A stretch of DNA of 64,000 bases from an uncultured Dehalococcoidia bacterium (GCA_958296115.1 OY282442.1:468001-532000); one strand, 5' to 3'; shown: positions 37,202 through 45,908, counted from the stretch's first letter. A program made the numbers and translations. Notes: generated by a model from the sequence alone, not told the origin.

Positions 37202-37284
37202 TTTACTGCGCCTCCATCTTTCGCTGATATTCTCCCTACGCCTATGGCGCAAGCACACGACGCCGACTCAGGGACGCGCAACAA
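37181..37284 (-). repeat. Duplicated leader and start region, copy 2
   Basis: Counterpart of 35231-35333 in front of the glycosyltransferase at 35444-37201. The match ends close to a fragment of the dispersed element (AAACTACATTGAAGCAATAC at 37285-37305). Confidence 0.85.
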
Positions 37285-37302
37285 AACTACATTGAAGCAA
37301 TA

Positions 37303-38439
37303 CTATCCCGCAGGCTCTGCAAACGCCAGCGCCCGGCTGGGATTGGTTGCCATTATCTTCTCGATGTGCGATTCCGAGACCCCGATGTTTCGCAGGTGCG
37401 GCAGAAAGCGCTCGAGTATGTACGAGTACCCGAACCCGCCGTACCTCTTGAGATGCGACTTCCAGCACACGTCTTGCGACAACAGGATGCGCTCCTCATA
37501 ACCCGCTTCAATGAGCCTGGCGACCGCCAGCGCGTCGCGGGCCGTCACGCTCAGGCCTATGCCGACCTCCGGCCCGATGGCGTCTATACTCGTTATCGCC
37601 TGCTCGCGCCCTATCAGGTCGAACTGGACGTAAGGGCCGCGCCCCAGCAGCTCCATCATCAGGTCCATGTCCTCGGCTATCTCGTCCGAGTGACCCAGTA
37701 TCACCCGTCCCAGGTCGGCGCCCTCCTCCTCTATCAGGTCGAGCGTCCGGCGGCGCTCATCGCCGACGCCTCCCCTGTGCAGCGAGATAGCCGCCCCCGT
37801 AACCCTCGACGCCCGGGCAGCCGCCCGGACGCTCTTCTCCTCGTTCGCCGTGATAGGCCCGCCGTTCACCCCCACCTCTCCTATTATCCCGGCCCTGATG
37901 CCCGTATCGCCGACGCCGGCCGTCACGTCCCGGACTATCACCCCCTCCAGGTCCTCCACCGTCCGCTCGTCCATGTCCTCCGGATGGAATACCCGCTGGT
38001 AATACCCCGTGCCCATCACGATATGCAGCCCCGTCGCCTCGGACACCCTCCGCAGCGCCTCCGGGTCCCGCTTCAACCCGATGCTCGTAACCTCCACTAT
38101 CGCGCCGCCGCCGCGCTCCCTGAACTCCATCACCTCCTCGATGGCAGCCTGCTCGTCCGCAAGGATGTAGTTGTCCGACAGCGGCGCAACGTTCTTGGCG
38201 TCGATCAGGTTGCCGACGCCCAGCTTCGCCTCCCATCGCGCCAGCTCGGTGGCCGGAAAATCCTCGCTCGTGATTATCGGCTCCGAGCGGCCAGGCAGAT
38301 GAACGCGCTTCGGGTGCGGCAGGTGGTTCTTCCTGAGGTCTAGGAATAGATGCTCGTGCATCAAGGTCGAGCCGAGCCCGCCGGGTTCGACCGGACCCCG
38401 CACCGTCATGACATTGCCTGAAATCTGCGACCCCATCAT
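37303..38439 (-). CDS. Phosphotriesterase-family metallohydrolase (PTE-like lactonase)
   Basis: 378 aa. The amidohydrolase fold shows the HxH pair in STLMHEHLFLD (about residues 28 and 30), the IIGEVG segment carrying the metal-bridging region, His in ISLHRGG and ILGHSDE, and the final Asp in LLSQDVCWKSHL. GIGLSVTARDA and ATNPSRALAF are also family-like. Such proteins in Chloroflexota and archaea are usually lactonases with weak phosphotriesterase activity. The gene is preceded by a MITE/REP copy. Confidence 0.87.
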   Translation of the reverse strand: MMGSQISGNVMTVRGPVEPGGLGSTLMHEHLFLDLRKNHLPHPKRVHLPGRSEPIITSEDFPATELARWEAKLGVGNLIDAKNVAPLSDNYILADEQAAIEEVMEFRERGGGAIVEVTSIGLKRDPEALRRVSEATGLHIVMGTGYYQRVFHPEDMDERTVEDLEGVIVRDVTAGVGDTGIRAGIIGEVGVNGGPITANEEKSVRAAARASRVTGAAISLHRGGVGDERRRTLDLIEEEGADLGRVILGHSDEIAEDMDLMMELLGRGPYVQFDLIGREQAITSIDAIGPEVGIGLSVTARDALAVARLIEAGYEERILLSQDVCWKSHLKRYGGFGYSYILERFLPHLRNIGVSESHIEKIMATNPSRALAFAEPAG

Positions 38440-38504
38440 GGCAACCCCATTATAGACGCTCGCCGCGCCGCCGCTCGAACGCCCCCGTCCTCACCCAGGA
38501 CACC

Positions 38505-38614
38505 CAGTACTCCATCTATGACAGGTAGGAGTCCCGCCTTATCCCCTCTCCCTTGACGGGAGAAGGGTTAGGGTGAGAGTGATTCACCATGCTAGAAATA
38601 CATTGAAGCGGCGC
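38505..38614 (+). repeat. Dispersed palindromic MITE/REP element
   Basis: AGTACTCCATCTATGACAGG, the CCCGCCTTATCCCC block, the CTCCCTTGACGGGAG palindrome, TTAGGGTGAGAGTGATTCA and AATACATTGAAGC follow the family order. It lies between the PTE-like gene and the end of the selenoprotein gene, within a 190-nt gap. Confidence 0.7.
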
Positions 38615-38629
38615 CAGCCGCGCCGGGCC

Positions 38630-40120
38630 CTACCGGCCGGACGCCAGCGCGCTCAGGACCCTGCGCCAGACCTCGTCGCTGCCCCCACTGTAGCCGTCGC
38701 GGTACGTGATTACTCCGTTGCCGTCTATGGCCATCTTCGACGACTGTCTCGTGACATTGAGCGTAGGTATGACTCGCCCCACCGGGATCGCGGTCTCGTA
38801 CACGTACCCCTGGCTCTTTTTCATGGACTCTATCTCGTCGAAGGACTCCAGCGGGTCGAAGCCCACGCCGTAGAACTCCACTTTGTCCTCGAACTCCGGG
38901 TAGATACTGCTCAGGCGCCGCAACTCGGCGCGGCAGGTCGGTCACCAGCTTGTGAGGAAGAACAGGAATACCGGCCGGCCCTCCTCCCGCAGCTGTGCCG
39001 ACGTAATCTCCTCTCCGCCCGCAAGCCGAAGCGCAAAGTCCGGCGCGCGCTCCCCCACGCGCGTCCCAACCGCCACCTGAGGCTGCGGAGTGGGCGTGGC
39101 CGTAGCCGGCACAGGCGTAGCGGTAGCAGGTATGGGTGTGGCGGTAGCCGGCACAGGCGTAGCGGTCGGCGGCACAGGCGTGGCAGTAGCCGGTATGGGC
39201 GTGGCAGTAGCCGGTATGGGCGTAGCGGTCGGCGGCACAGGCGTGGCAGTAGCCGGAACGAGCGTAGCCGTCGCCGGCACAGGCGTGGCAGTGGGAGCCG
39301 CGGGCGGAACGGGTGTAGCCGTCGCCGGCACAGGCGTGGCGGTAGGCGGAGCGGCGGCGGCCTGCGGAGGCTCGGTGGGGGCGGCCGTGGGCGCGGGCAT
39401 CCCAGCAGACCCAGCCGCGCTCTCCGCCAGCTGCGTCATCACCTTTACCCACTCGTCCGGGCTCCCGCGTCCAAAACCGTCCCGGTACGTGATAGTCCCC
39501 CCGCCGTCAATCGCGACCTTGAAGGACTGCCTCGTGATGCGCAGGTCGGCCAGAACGTTCCCGACGGGAACCGCGCTCTCGTACACGTACCCCTCGTCGT
39601 TCTTAAGCGCCTCGATATCGTCCAGAGATTCCAGCGGGTCGACGCCGACCCCGTAGAACTTCACCTGGTCCTCGAACTCGGGGTGGATAACGCTCAGGCG
39701 CCGCAACTCGGCGCGGCAGGTCGGTCACCAAGTCGTCAGGAAGAATAGGAATACCGGCCGCCCCTCCTCACGCAGCTGCGCCGACGTAACCTCCGTGCCG
39801 TCCGTGAGCCTCAGCGCGAACTCCGGCGCCGTATCCCCGACGGACGAGCCCACGTCGGACGCCCCGGCCTGCGTTGGCGCGATGGTGGGCGGAGCAGTGG
39901 TGGGCGCGGCGGCGGGCGCAGACGTGGGCGTGGCGGCGGGCGCAGACGTCGGCGCGGCGGCGGTGGGCGCAGACGTCGGCGCGGCGGTAGTGGGCGCAGG
40001 CGCGGCAGTGGCGGGCGCAGGCGTGGACGCGGGTTCCGCGGCAGGCCCCGATTCCGAGCCGCAAGCCAGCCCCACTGCAAGCGCGACCAAGCACACAACC
40101 AACCAGGCAACGCGATTCAC
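38630..40120 (-). CDS. Predicted selenoprotein: lipoprotein with two thioredoxin-like (TlpA/redoxin) domains, two in-frame UGA (Sec) codons
   Basis: One uninterrupted frame of 496 codons from GTG 40120 (GGAGGG upstream), apart from UGA at 39727-39725 (codon 132) and 38944-38942 (codon 393). Residues 1-20 are a lipoprotein signal ending LAC. An Ala/Pro/Thr linker is followed by redoxin domain 1 ([36 protein letters not shown]), then a long PATATPVP repeat linker and redoxin domain 2 ([20 protein letters not shown]). Each UGA replaces the first Cys of the CxxC motif, and homology continues directly across it. Both are followed by an identical SECIS-like hairpin. Ordinary calling would give three pieces (39725-40120, 38942-39706, 38630-38923). 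It is likely an extracytoplasmic thiol/selenol reductase. No sel genes are in the window. Confidence 0.82.
38915..38944 (-). promoter_or_regulatory. SECIS-like hairpin at the second UGA
   Basis: Ten nucleotides after the UGA (38944-38942) comes a perfect 6-bp stem GCGCCG/CGGCGC with a 5-nt loop AGTTG (stem-loop 38915-38931). Distance from UGA to the apical loop is 16 nt and the loop has G at position 2, within the described bacterial SECIS pattern. The sequence is identical to the first copy. Confidence 0.6.
39698..39727 (-). promoter_or_regulatory. SECIS-like hairpin at the first UGA
   Basis: UGA at 39727-39725, a 10-nt spacer, then stem GCGCCG (39714-39709), loop AGTTG (39708-39704) and CGGCGC (39703-39698). 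The spacing and the G in the loop fit a bacterial SECIS that recruits SelB. The stem is encoded within the conserved [10 protein letters not shown] codons, so some conservation is protein-driven. Confidence 0.6.
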
Positions 40121-40153
40121 GACATTCCCTCCAGAGGCAGCTCACTCCATATA

Positions 40154-40162
40154 CTTATACCA
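40154..40162 (-). promoter_or_regulatory. Extended -10 candidate for the selenoprotein gene
   Basis: TGG followed by TATAAG on the minus strand, 34 nt before the GTG start at 40120. A convincing -35 is not seen. Confidence 0.35.
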
Positions 40163-40225
40163 GAGGCCGCGGCGATAGCGCCACCTCACCGAGCGCTATT
40201 GCCGCATACACGCCGCGCCAACCGG

Positions 40226-42910
40226 CTAGGCGATTCCCACCGGTTTCGTCGGCGCTTGGTCTGCGTTCCTGGCAAGCTCCTGCAGCTCGAAGAGCTTGGT
40301 GATAGCCTCTATCGGCGTCATGGACGCTACGTCGAGTTCGAGCAGGCTCTCTATGGCGGCCGGCGTTGCGTCCAGGAAGCTGAGCTGCTGGACGGCCGGG
40401 CCGCTCGGCCCGGCGCGCCTGCCGTCGGCCGGTCCCGTAGACGCGCCCCCGCCCTCGAGGTCCCTCAGCGCCTCCCACGCGCGGTTCACCACACCCCCTG
40501 GGAGGCCCGCGAGCCTGGCGACGTGTACGCCGTAACTCCTGTCCGCGCCGCCGGGCACGATGCGGCGCATGAAGATGACCCGGCCCTGGTCCTCCGACAC
40601 TGCGACATTGTAGTTCTTGGCCCGGGGCAGCACGTCTGCCAGCGCCGTCAGCTCGTGGTAGTGCGTGGCGAACAGCGTCTTGCAGCCGAGCCTGGGGTGA
40701 TTATGGATGTACTCGGCCACCGCCCGCGCGATGGCGAGGCCGTCGTAGGTGCTGGTGCCGCGCCCTATCTCGTCGAGCACCACTAGGGAGCGCCGCGTCG
40801 CGTGATTGAGGATGGCCGCAGTCTCGACCATCTCGACCATGAACGTGGATTGCCCGGCCGACAGGTCGTCCTGGAGGCCCACGCGGGTGAATATCCGGTC
40901 CGCCAGGCCGATGGCGGCCTCCTCGGCGGGCACGAAGCTGCCCACCTGCGCCATGAGCGTGATGACTGCCACCTGCCGCAGATAGGTGGACTTGCCGGCC
41001 ATGTTCGGGCCGGTGAGCACGATTAGCTGCTCGTCTTGGCTGGAAAGCGCCGTGTCATTGGGAACGAAGCTCCCTGCGGGCAGGGTCTGCTCGACGACAG
41101 GATGCCGCCCTTGCTTGATAGTGATGGCCGGGCCGTCGTCCAGCTTGGGCCTGACGTAGCCCTGCCTCGCCGCGACCTCGGCCAGCGACGCCAAGACGTC
41201 CGTCCGCGCGACGGCCGCCGCCGTCTCCATGATAGGCCCCACCGCCTCGCCTATCTGCCTGGACACCTGCCGAAAGAGCGACGCCTCCAGGTCGAAGATG
41301 CGCTCGTCGGCGCTGAGCACCTGCGCCTCATACTCCTTCATCTCAGGCGTAATGTACCGCTCGCCTCCGACCAACGTCTGGCGCCTGATGTAGTCGTCGG
41401 GCACCAGCTCCACGTTCGACCGGCTGACCTCGATGTAGTACCCGAACACCCTGTTGTATCCCACCTTGAGGGATCTGATGCCCGTGCGCTTCCGCTCTTT
41501 GCTCTCCAGGCTGGCGATGTACGAGCGCGCCTCCCCCGAGGAGCTTCGCAGGGAATCGAGATCGGGCGAAAAGCCGTCCTTGATGACGCCGCCGTCCGCT
41601 ACGTTTACCGGAGGATCATCCACGATTGCCGTCGAAATCAGCCGGACGACTTCCTCGTTGTCGTGTATCCGGCCGGCGAGCCACGCCACCCGCTCCACGT
41701 CATCGTCCTCCTCTAGCGCCGCCCGGATCTGCGGCGCGGCGCGGAGGCTCATAGCCAGGGCCGACAGGTCGCGCGGCGTGGCGGCCCCGGCCCGCACCCG
41801 GTTTATGAGCCGCTCCAGGTCCGACACTGACTCCAGCAACGACGTTATCCGCCCGCGCCTCAGGGCGCTCCGGTGGTGCCACTCCACCGCGTCCAAGCGT
41901 CTCTCCAGCGCATCGAGGTCCAAGAGCGGCTGCCCCAGCCACCGCCGCATCAGCCGCCCTCCCATGGCCGTCTTCGTCCTGTCCAGCGTCGAGATGAGCG
42001 ACGCTTTCGCGTCCCCCCAGCGCCCGCCCTCGAACAGCTCCAGGTTGCGCTTAGTCTGCGGGTCGAGCGCCATGTGCGCCCCCGTCGAATACGTGTGCAG
42101 AGCGCCGATCTGCCCCAGCGCGGTCTTCTGGTTCTTGCCTAGGTACTCGACAATCGCGCCCGCCGCCCTGGTCGCCAGCGGCAGCCTCTCGCACCCGAAC
42201 GGCTCCAGCGACACCGCCCCGAAGTGCCTCAGCAGCCCCTCTGTCGCCCACTCCAGGTGGAACAACGCAGGATCGACGTGGGTTACCGCCGGCAGACGCT
42301 CCCCCCGGAGGACAGGGCTAGAATGCGCGCCGTCGCTCCCTCCTGCGCCTTCCCCCTCTGGGGAAAAGTTAGGATAGGGGCTCCCCTGTCCCTCCGGCGC
42401 TATCAGCTCCGCCGGCGTGAGCCTCCCCAGCTCCACGGCCAGCGCGTCCAGCCCCAGCTGCGTCGCCGCGAACTCGCTGGTCGTGATGTCCACGTATGCA
42501 AGCCCGGCCTCCTCGCCCTCGAGCGCCACAGCCGCGAGATAGTTGTTGACGTTGCGGTCGAGGATCGACTCCTCGACGATGGTTCCCGGCGTTACGACTC
42601 GCACGACCTCCCGGTCCACCAGGCCGCGCGAGGTCGCAGGGTCGCTCGTCTGCTCGCATATGGCGACCCTGTACCCCTTCTTGATAAGCCGCGCCAGGTA
42701 CGACTCCAGCGCGTGGTAGGGTATCCCAGCCAAGGGCACGCGCGTGCCCTTGCCCATCTCCCGCGCCGTTAGGGCGATCTCGAGCTCCCGCGATACGACC
42801 CGCGCGTCCTCGTCGAACGTCTCGTAGAAGTCCCCCATGCGGAACAGCAGGATCGCGTCCTGGTGCTCCTTCTTGATACGGAGGTACTGTCGTCGAGCTG
42901 GAGTTGTCAC
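40226..42910 (-). CDS. mutS: DNA mismatch repair protein MutS
   Basis: 894 aa. The mismatch-recognition motif is near the N-terminus (LLFRMGDFYETFDEDA). The connector, lever and clamp domains follow, and the ATPase domain has Walker A GPNMAGKSTYLRQ, FMVEMVETA and Walker B LVVLDEIGRGTSTYDG. It binds mismatches and recruits MutL. Residues about 174-205 (SPYPNFSPEGEGAGG, SSPVLRGERLP) are not MutS-like: they are the translation of two copies of the genome's dispersed palindrome, inserted in frame in the connector region (42295-42392). The gene's last residues are Ala/Asp-rich. mutL is not adjacent. Confidence 0.96.
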   Translation of the reverse strand: MTTPARRQYLRIKKEHQDAILLFRMGDFYETFDEDARVVSRELEIALTAREMGKGTRVPLAGIPYHALESYLARLIKKGYRVAICEQTSDPATSRGLVDREVVRVVTPGTIVEESILDRNVNNYLAAVALEGEEAGLAYVDITTSEFAATQLGLDALAVELGRLTPAELIAPEGQGSPYPNFSPEGEGAGGSDGAHSSPVLRGERLPAVTHVDPALFHLEWATEGLLRHFGAVSLEPFGCERLPLATRAAGAIVEYLGKNQKTALGQIGALHTYSTGAHMALDPQTKRNLELFEGGRWGDAKASLISTLDRTKTAMGGRLMRRWLGQPLLDLDALERRLDAVEWHHRSALRRGRITSLLESVSDLERLINRVRAGAATPRDLSALAMSLRAAPQIRAALEEDDDVERVAWLAGRIHDNEEVVRLISTAIVDDPPVNVADGGVIKDGFSPDLDSLRSSSGEARSYIASLESKERKRTGIRSLKVGYNRVFGYYIEVSRSNVELVPDDYIRRQTLVGGERYITPEMKEYEAQVLSADERIFDLEASLFRQVSRQIGEAVGPIMETAAAVARTDVLASLAEVAARQGYVRPKLDDGPAITIKQGRHPVVEQTLPAGSFVPNDTALSSQDEQLIVLTGPNMAGKSTYLRQVAVITLMAQVGSFVPAEEAAIGLADRIFTRVGLQDDLSAGQSTFMVEMVETAAILNHATRRSLVVLDEIGRGTSTYDGLAIARAVAEYIHNHPRLGCKTLFATHYHELTALADVLPRAKNYNVAVSEDQGRVIFMRRIVPGGADRSYGVHVARLAGLPGGVVNRAWEALRDLEGGGASTGPADGRRAGPSGPAVQQLSFLDATPAAIESLLELDVASMTPIEAITKLFELQELARNADQAPTKPVGIA
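42295..42392 (-). repeat. REP-type palindromes inserted in frame within mutS
   Basis: Two palindromic units are recognisable. One is CTCCCCCCGGAGGACAGGGC plus TAGAATG (42298-42325). The other is CCTTCCCCCTCTGGGGAAAA plus GTTAGGATAGGGG (42345-42380). They match the intergenic CCTCCCCC...GGGCTAGGATAAGGG units of the long repeats. Both lie inside the mutS frame and add about 32 codons without a stop. Confidence 0.75.
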
Positions 42911-42944
42911 GGCGGCGGGCTCCGAACCTAGGCGGTAACTTGTC

Positions 42945-44420
42945 TCAGCGGCCCACTCCCTTCAGGGGGCCGACTATGGAGTCGGCCAGCGCCGTCTCCG
43001 TCTCGGGCGAGATGAGCTCGAGGTGTCCATCGTCGAAGCGCCTGCCCTCCTCCACCAGCATCTCGAAGTACCTGTCCCGGGTCGCCTTGTGAGCCGGGTT
43101 GTAGAACAGGTTGGTCAGCTCGTGCGGGTCCTCCTGGAGGTCGTACAGCTCGCACAGGTCCGTCAGGTTCCAAACCAGCTTCCAGCGCCCATCCGTAACC
43201 ATCCGTTGCGAGTAATGGCCGTACCAGTCGCCGTGATACTCAGAATAGTTCACGTCCTTGTACCACTCGGTCTCGCCCTGCGCCAGACCAACCATCGAGC
43301 GGCCGTCCAGCTCGCCCGACCCCATGTCGCGCGCCTCCTCGCCCGCCATCAGGTGCAAGACCGTCGCGGTCGCGTCCATCAGGTTCACAGGCTGGGAGAC
43401 GCGCTTGACCGCGCTGCCGCCGGGCGGCTTGAAGAGCATCGGGACGCGGTATATCTCGTCGTACATGTACGCGCCCTTGCTGAGGAAGCCGTGAGAGCCG
43501 GCCATGTCGCCATGGTCGGCCGTCAGGATGATAGCCGTGTCGTCGTACAGGCCGAGCTCCTTCAGGGTCCGCACGACCTCGCCGACCTGGGCATCTACCA
43601 ATTCCAAGTAGGAGAAGCCGACGGCGAGGGACTCCTTCAGGGCGGAGCCCTTGCCCTCGGGCTGCCTGGCATCCTGTATGACGCGCAGCTTCTTCTGGTT
43701 TATGGGCTTGCCGTCGAAGTCGTCGTACCTGTTGGGCCAGTCCGGTATCGCATTGTGGTCGTACCGTATGCCCCACTCCTCCGGAACCATCCACGGGCCG
43801 TGAGGCCCCGGCAGCGAGCAGTAGAGGGCGAATGGCCGCTCCCCCGCCCGCGATCGCAGAAAGTCGGTCGAGTAGCGGGCAACCATCACGTCCGGGAACT
43901 CATCCATGGGCGCGTCCAGGGTGCCCGACGTCCCATTGGCAATGCTCTTGACCAGCGGCCCAAGCGTAGTGTTCGGGTGGCCGTGTCCAGTGGCGAACAG
44001 GGGAACGCGGCCGGTATAGGGTGGCCTGTGGGTATGCTCGAACCGCGACGCGAACAGGTCCGACGGCGGGCCGATGTGCCACTTGCCGTAATAGGCCGTC
44101 TCGTAGTCCGTCTCGTCCGCCGCCCAGTCCTGCGCCATCCTCATGTCAGGCCGGAGATGCTGGCAGTAGGAGTACCGAGGCGTCGAGTTGTTGAACATGT
44201 GGTGCTTGTGGGCGTAGAGCCCCGTCATCAGGCTCGCCCGCGCCGGCGAGCATATCGCCGTAGGCGTGAAGCCGTTCTCGAACAGCGTCCCGTCAGCCGC
44301 CAGGGCGTCCATGTTGGGCGTGCGGACCATCTGGCCGCCGTAGCAGCCGAGCAGGTCGGGCCTCAGCTGATCGCAGAAGAACACGAGCACGTTGGGCTTG
44401 GTCGTTGTTGCGCCCGCCAT
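42945..44420 (-). CDS. Type I sulfatase (alkaline-phosphatase superfamily)
   Basis: 491 aa from ATG 44420 after GGAGGAGC. The N-terminus NVLVFFCDQLRPDLLGCYGG gives the first metal-binding Asp pair. The sulfatase signature ICSPARASLMTGLYAHKH contains the CxPxR Cys that becomes formylglycine. AIILTADHGDMAGSHG supplies the late Asp-His metal ligands. There is no signal peptide, so it may act in the cytoplasm on imported sulfate esters (or phosphonate monoesters, since some members are hydrolases of those). The next gene in the same direction is upstream, an amidase 69 nt away. Confidence 0.92.
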   Translation of the reverse strand: MAGATTTKPNVLVFFCDQLRPDLLGCYGGQMVRTPNMDALAADGTLFENGFTPTAICSPARASLMTGLYAHKHHMFNNSTPRYSYCQHLRPDMRMAQDWAADETDYETAYYGKWHIGPPSDLFASRFEHTHRPPYTGRVPLFATGHGHPNTTLGPLVKSIANGTSGTLDAPMDEFPDVMVARYSTDFLRSRAGERPFALYCSLPGPHGPWMVPEEWGIRYDHNAIPDWPNRYDDFDGKPINQKKLRVIQDARQPEGKGSALKESLAVGFSYLELVDAQVGEVVRTLKELGLYDDTAIILTADHGDMAGSHGFLSKGAYMYDEIYRVPMLFKPPGGSAVKRVSQPVNLMDATATVLHLMAGEEARDMGSGELDGRSMVGLAQGETEWYKDVNYSEYHGDWYGHYSQRMVTDGRWKLVWNLTDLCELYDLQEDPHELTNLFYNPAHKATRDRYFEMLVEEGRRFDDGHLELISPETETALADSIVGPLKGVGR

Positions 44421-44489
44421 CTTGCTCCTCCGTAATCCTCTCGTGTCATTCCGGGCGCAGCGGGAATCCATGCCCTCCGCTCTCCGCGA

Positions 44490-45908
44490 CTACGACACCG
44501 GAGGGCGCCGCCCGGCCCAAGGGCGCGCCTCCTCGAACGCGGCCGAGGCGGCTATCACCGTCTCTTCGTCGCCCCAGCGCCCCACGACGTGCAACCCGAC
44601 AGGCAGCCCCTCGCCCGTGAAGCCGCATGGCACGCTCGCGGCAGGATGTCCGATCATGTTTATGGGAAAGGTGAACGGGAAGAACCCCCAGAAACCATCG
44701 ACGGGCCGCCCGTCTATCTCCGCCGGCGGCTCGCCCACTGGGAAAGCTCCCACCGAGAGCGTCGGCGACAAGAGCAGGTCGTAGCCGTCCAGCAGATCGC
44801 CGAACAGCGCCATCAGCTCCGCCCGCTTCCCAAGGGCCCGCGCGTACTCAGGCCCGCTGACCATCCCGCCGCTCTCTATGCAGTCGCGGCCGTAGCTCGT
44901 CAGCAAGTCCCCCCTGTCCCCGACCAGGGCGGCGTACCGCGCGTTCGATACCGACGTGAACAGCGTCCAGAAAGCATCGAACGGCGAATCGAGGCCCAAG
45001 TCCACCTCTTCCACCACGCATCCCATATCCTCGAATGCCAGCGCCGCATCTCGGCACTTCGAGACGACCTCCGGCTCGACCGTTCCATACCCATAGTCCG
45101 GGCTCCAGGCAATCCTGAGCCCCCGCGCTCCCAGGTCGGCGGCTGCCAGGTAATCCCCCGGCGCCTCCCGCAGGCTGTTCACGTCGTTCGCGTGTCGGCC
45201 CGCGAGCGCTTGCAGCAGCAGCGCCGAGTCTCTCACCGAGCGGCTCATCGGACCGGATTGGCTGAAGTGATTGGCGAACGGCGGGGCCGGAGTCCCCGTG
45301 TATAGCGGCGCCCTGCCCTGCGTCGGCTTGATGCCGTACACGCCGCAGAATGCCGCCGGGATCCGTATCGAGCCGCCGCCGTCGCTCCCGGTCGCAAGCG
45401 AGCAGAGCCCGGCGGCAACCGCCGCGCCCGCGCCGCCGCTCGACCCTCCCGTAGTGCGGTCGGGATTCCAGGGGTTCCTGCAATGGTCGCCGAGCCGATT
45501 CTGCGTGTGCCCAAGCAGCCCGAACTCCGGTGTATTCGTCTTGCCCAGGATGACGGCGCCCGCAGCCTTCACCCGCTCTACGACGGCGGAGTCCGCGTCC
45601 GGAACGCGGTCCTGGAACAGCAGCGATCCCCCCGTAGTCCGCACGCCCGCCGACATCTCCAGGTCCTTGATGGAGATGGGGACGCCGTGGAGAGGCCCAA
45701 GCTCGCCGCCCTTCATCACGGCCTCTTCCGCCTCGCGCGCGTCCGCAAGGGCCTGGTCGGCCGAGACCGTCAGGTACGAATTGAGCTTCGAGTCGAGCGA
45801 TTCGATGCGGTCGAGGAACAACTCGACGAGCTCGACGGGCGAGACCTCGCGCTCGGCCACGAGCCGGCGCGCCTCGGTTGCCGGGTAGAATGCCAGTTGG
45901 TCATCCAT
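44490..45908 (-). CDS. Amidase-signature family hydrolase
   Basis: 472 aa. The Ser-cisSer-Lys triad is visible: Lys in GVPISIKDLEMSAG (about 80), the cis-Ser in TTGGSSGGAGAAVAAGLC (about 155) and the nucleophile Ser in GSDGGGSIRIPAAFCG (about 178). The family cleaves C-N bonds and includes GatA. The lack of gatB/gatC neighbours and the divergence outside the signature make a general amidase more likely. The same-strand sulfatase lies downstream, which suggests a joint catabolic role. Confidence 0.9.
   Translation of the reverse strand: MDDQLAFYPATEARRLVAEREVSPVELVELFLDRIESLDSKLNSYLTVSADQALADAREAEEAVMKGGELGPLHGVPISIKDLEMSAGVRTTGGSLLFQDRVPDADSAVVERVKAAGAVILGKTNTPEFGLLGHTQNRLGDHCRNPWNPDRTTGGSSGGAGAAVAAGLCSLATGSDGGGSIRIPAAFCGVYGIKPTQGRAPLYTGTPAPPFANHFSQSGPMSRSVRDSALLLQALAGRHANDVNSLREAPGDYLAAADLGARGLRIAWSPDYGYGTVEPEVVSKCRDAALAFEDMGCVVEEVDLGLDSPFDAFWTLFTSVSNARYAALVGDRGDLLTSYGRDCIESGGMVSGPEYARALGKRAELMALFGDLLDGYDLLLSPTLSVGAFPVGEPPAEIDGRPVDGFWGFFPFTFPINMIGHPAASVPCGFTGEGLPVGLHVVGRWGDEETVIAASAAFEEARPWAGRRPPVS

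Noticed and set aside
39090-39380. Possible CRISPR or minisatellite array
   Set aside because: The repeated DNA is the coding sequence of the PATATPVP protein linker in the selenoprotein, without unique spacers or direct repeats of CRISPR type.
38630-40120. Interpretation as three separate genes or as a pseudogene with nonsense mutations
   Set aside because: Both UGA codons fall at the redox Cys position with perfect reading-frame continuity and no other damage over 1.5 kb; decay would not choose that codon twice.
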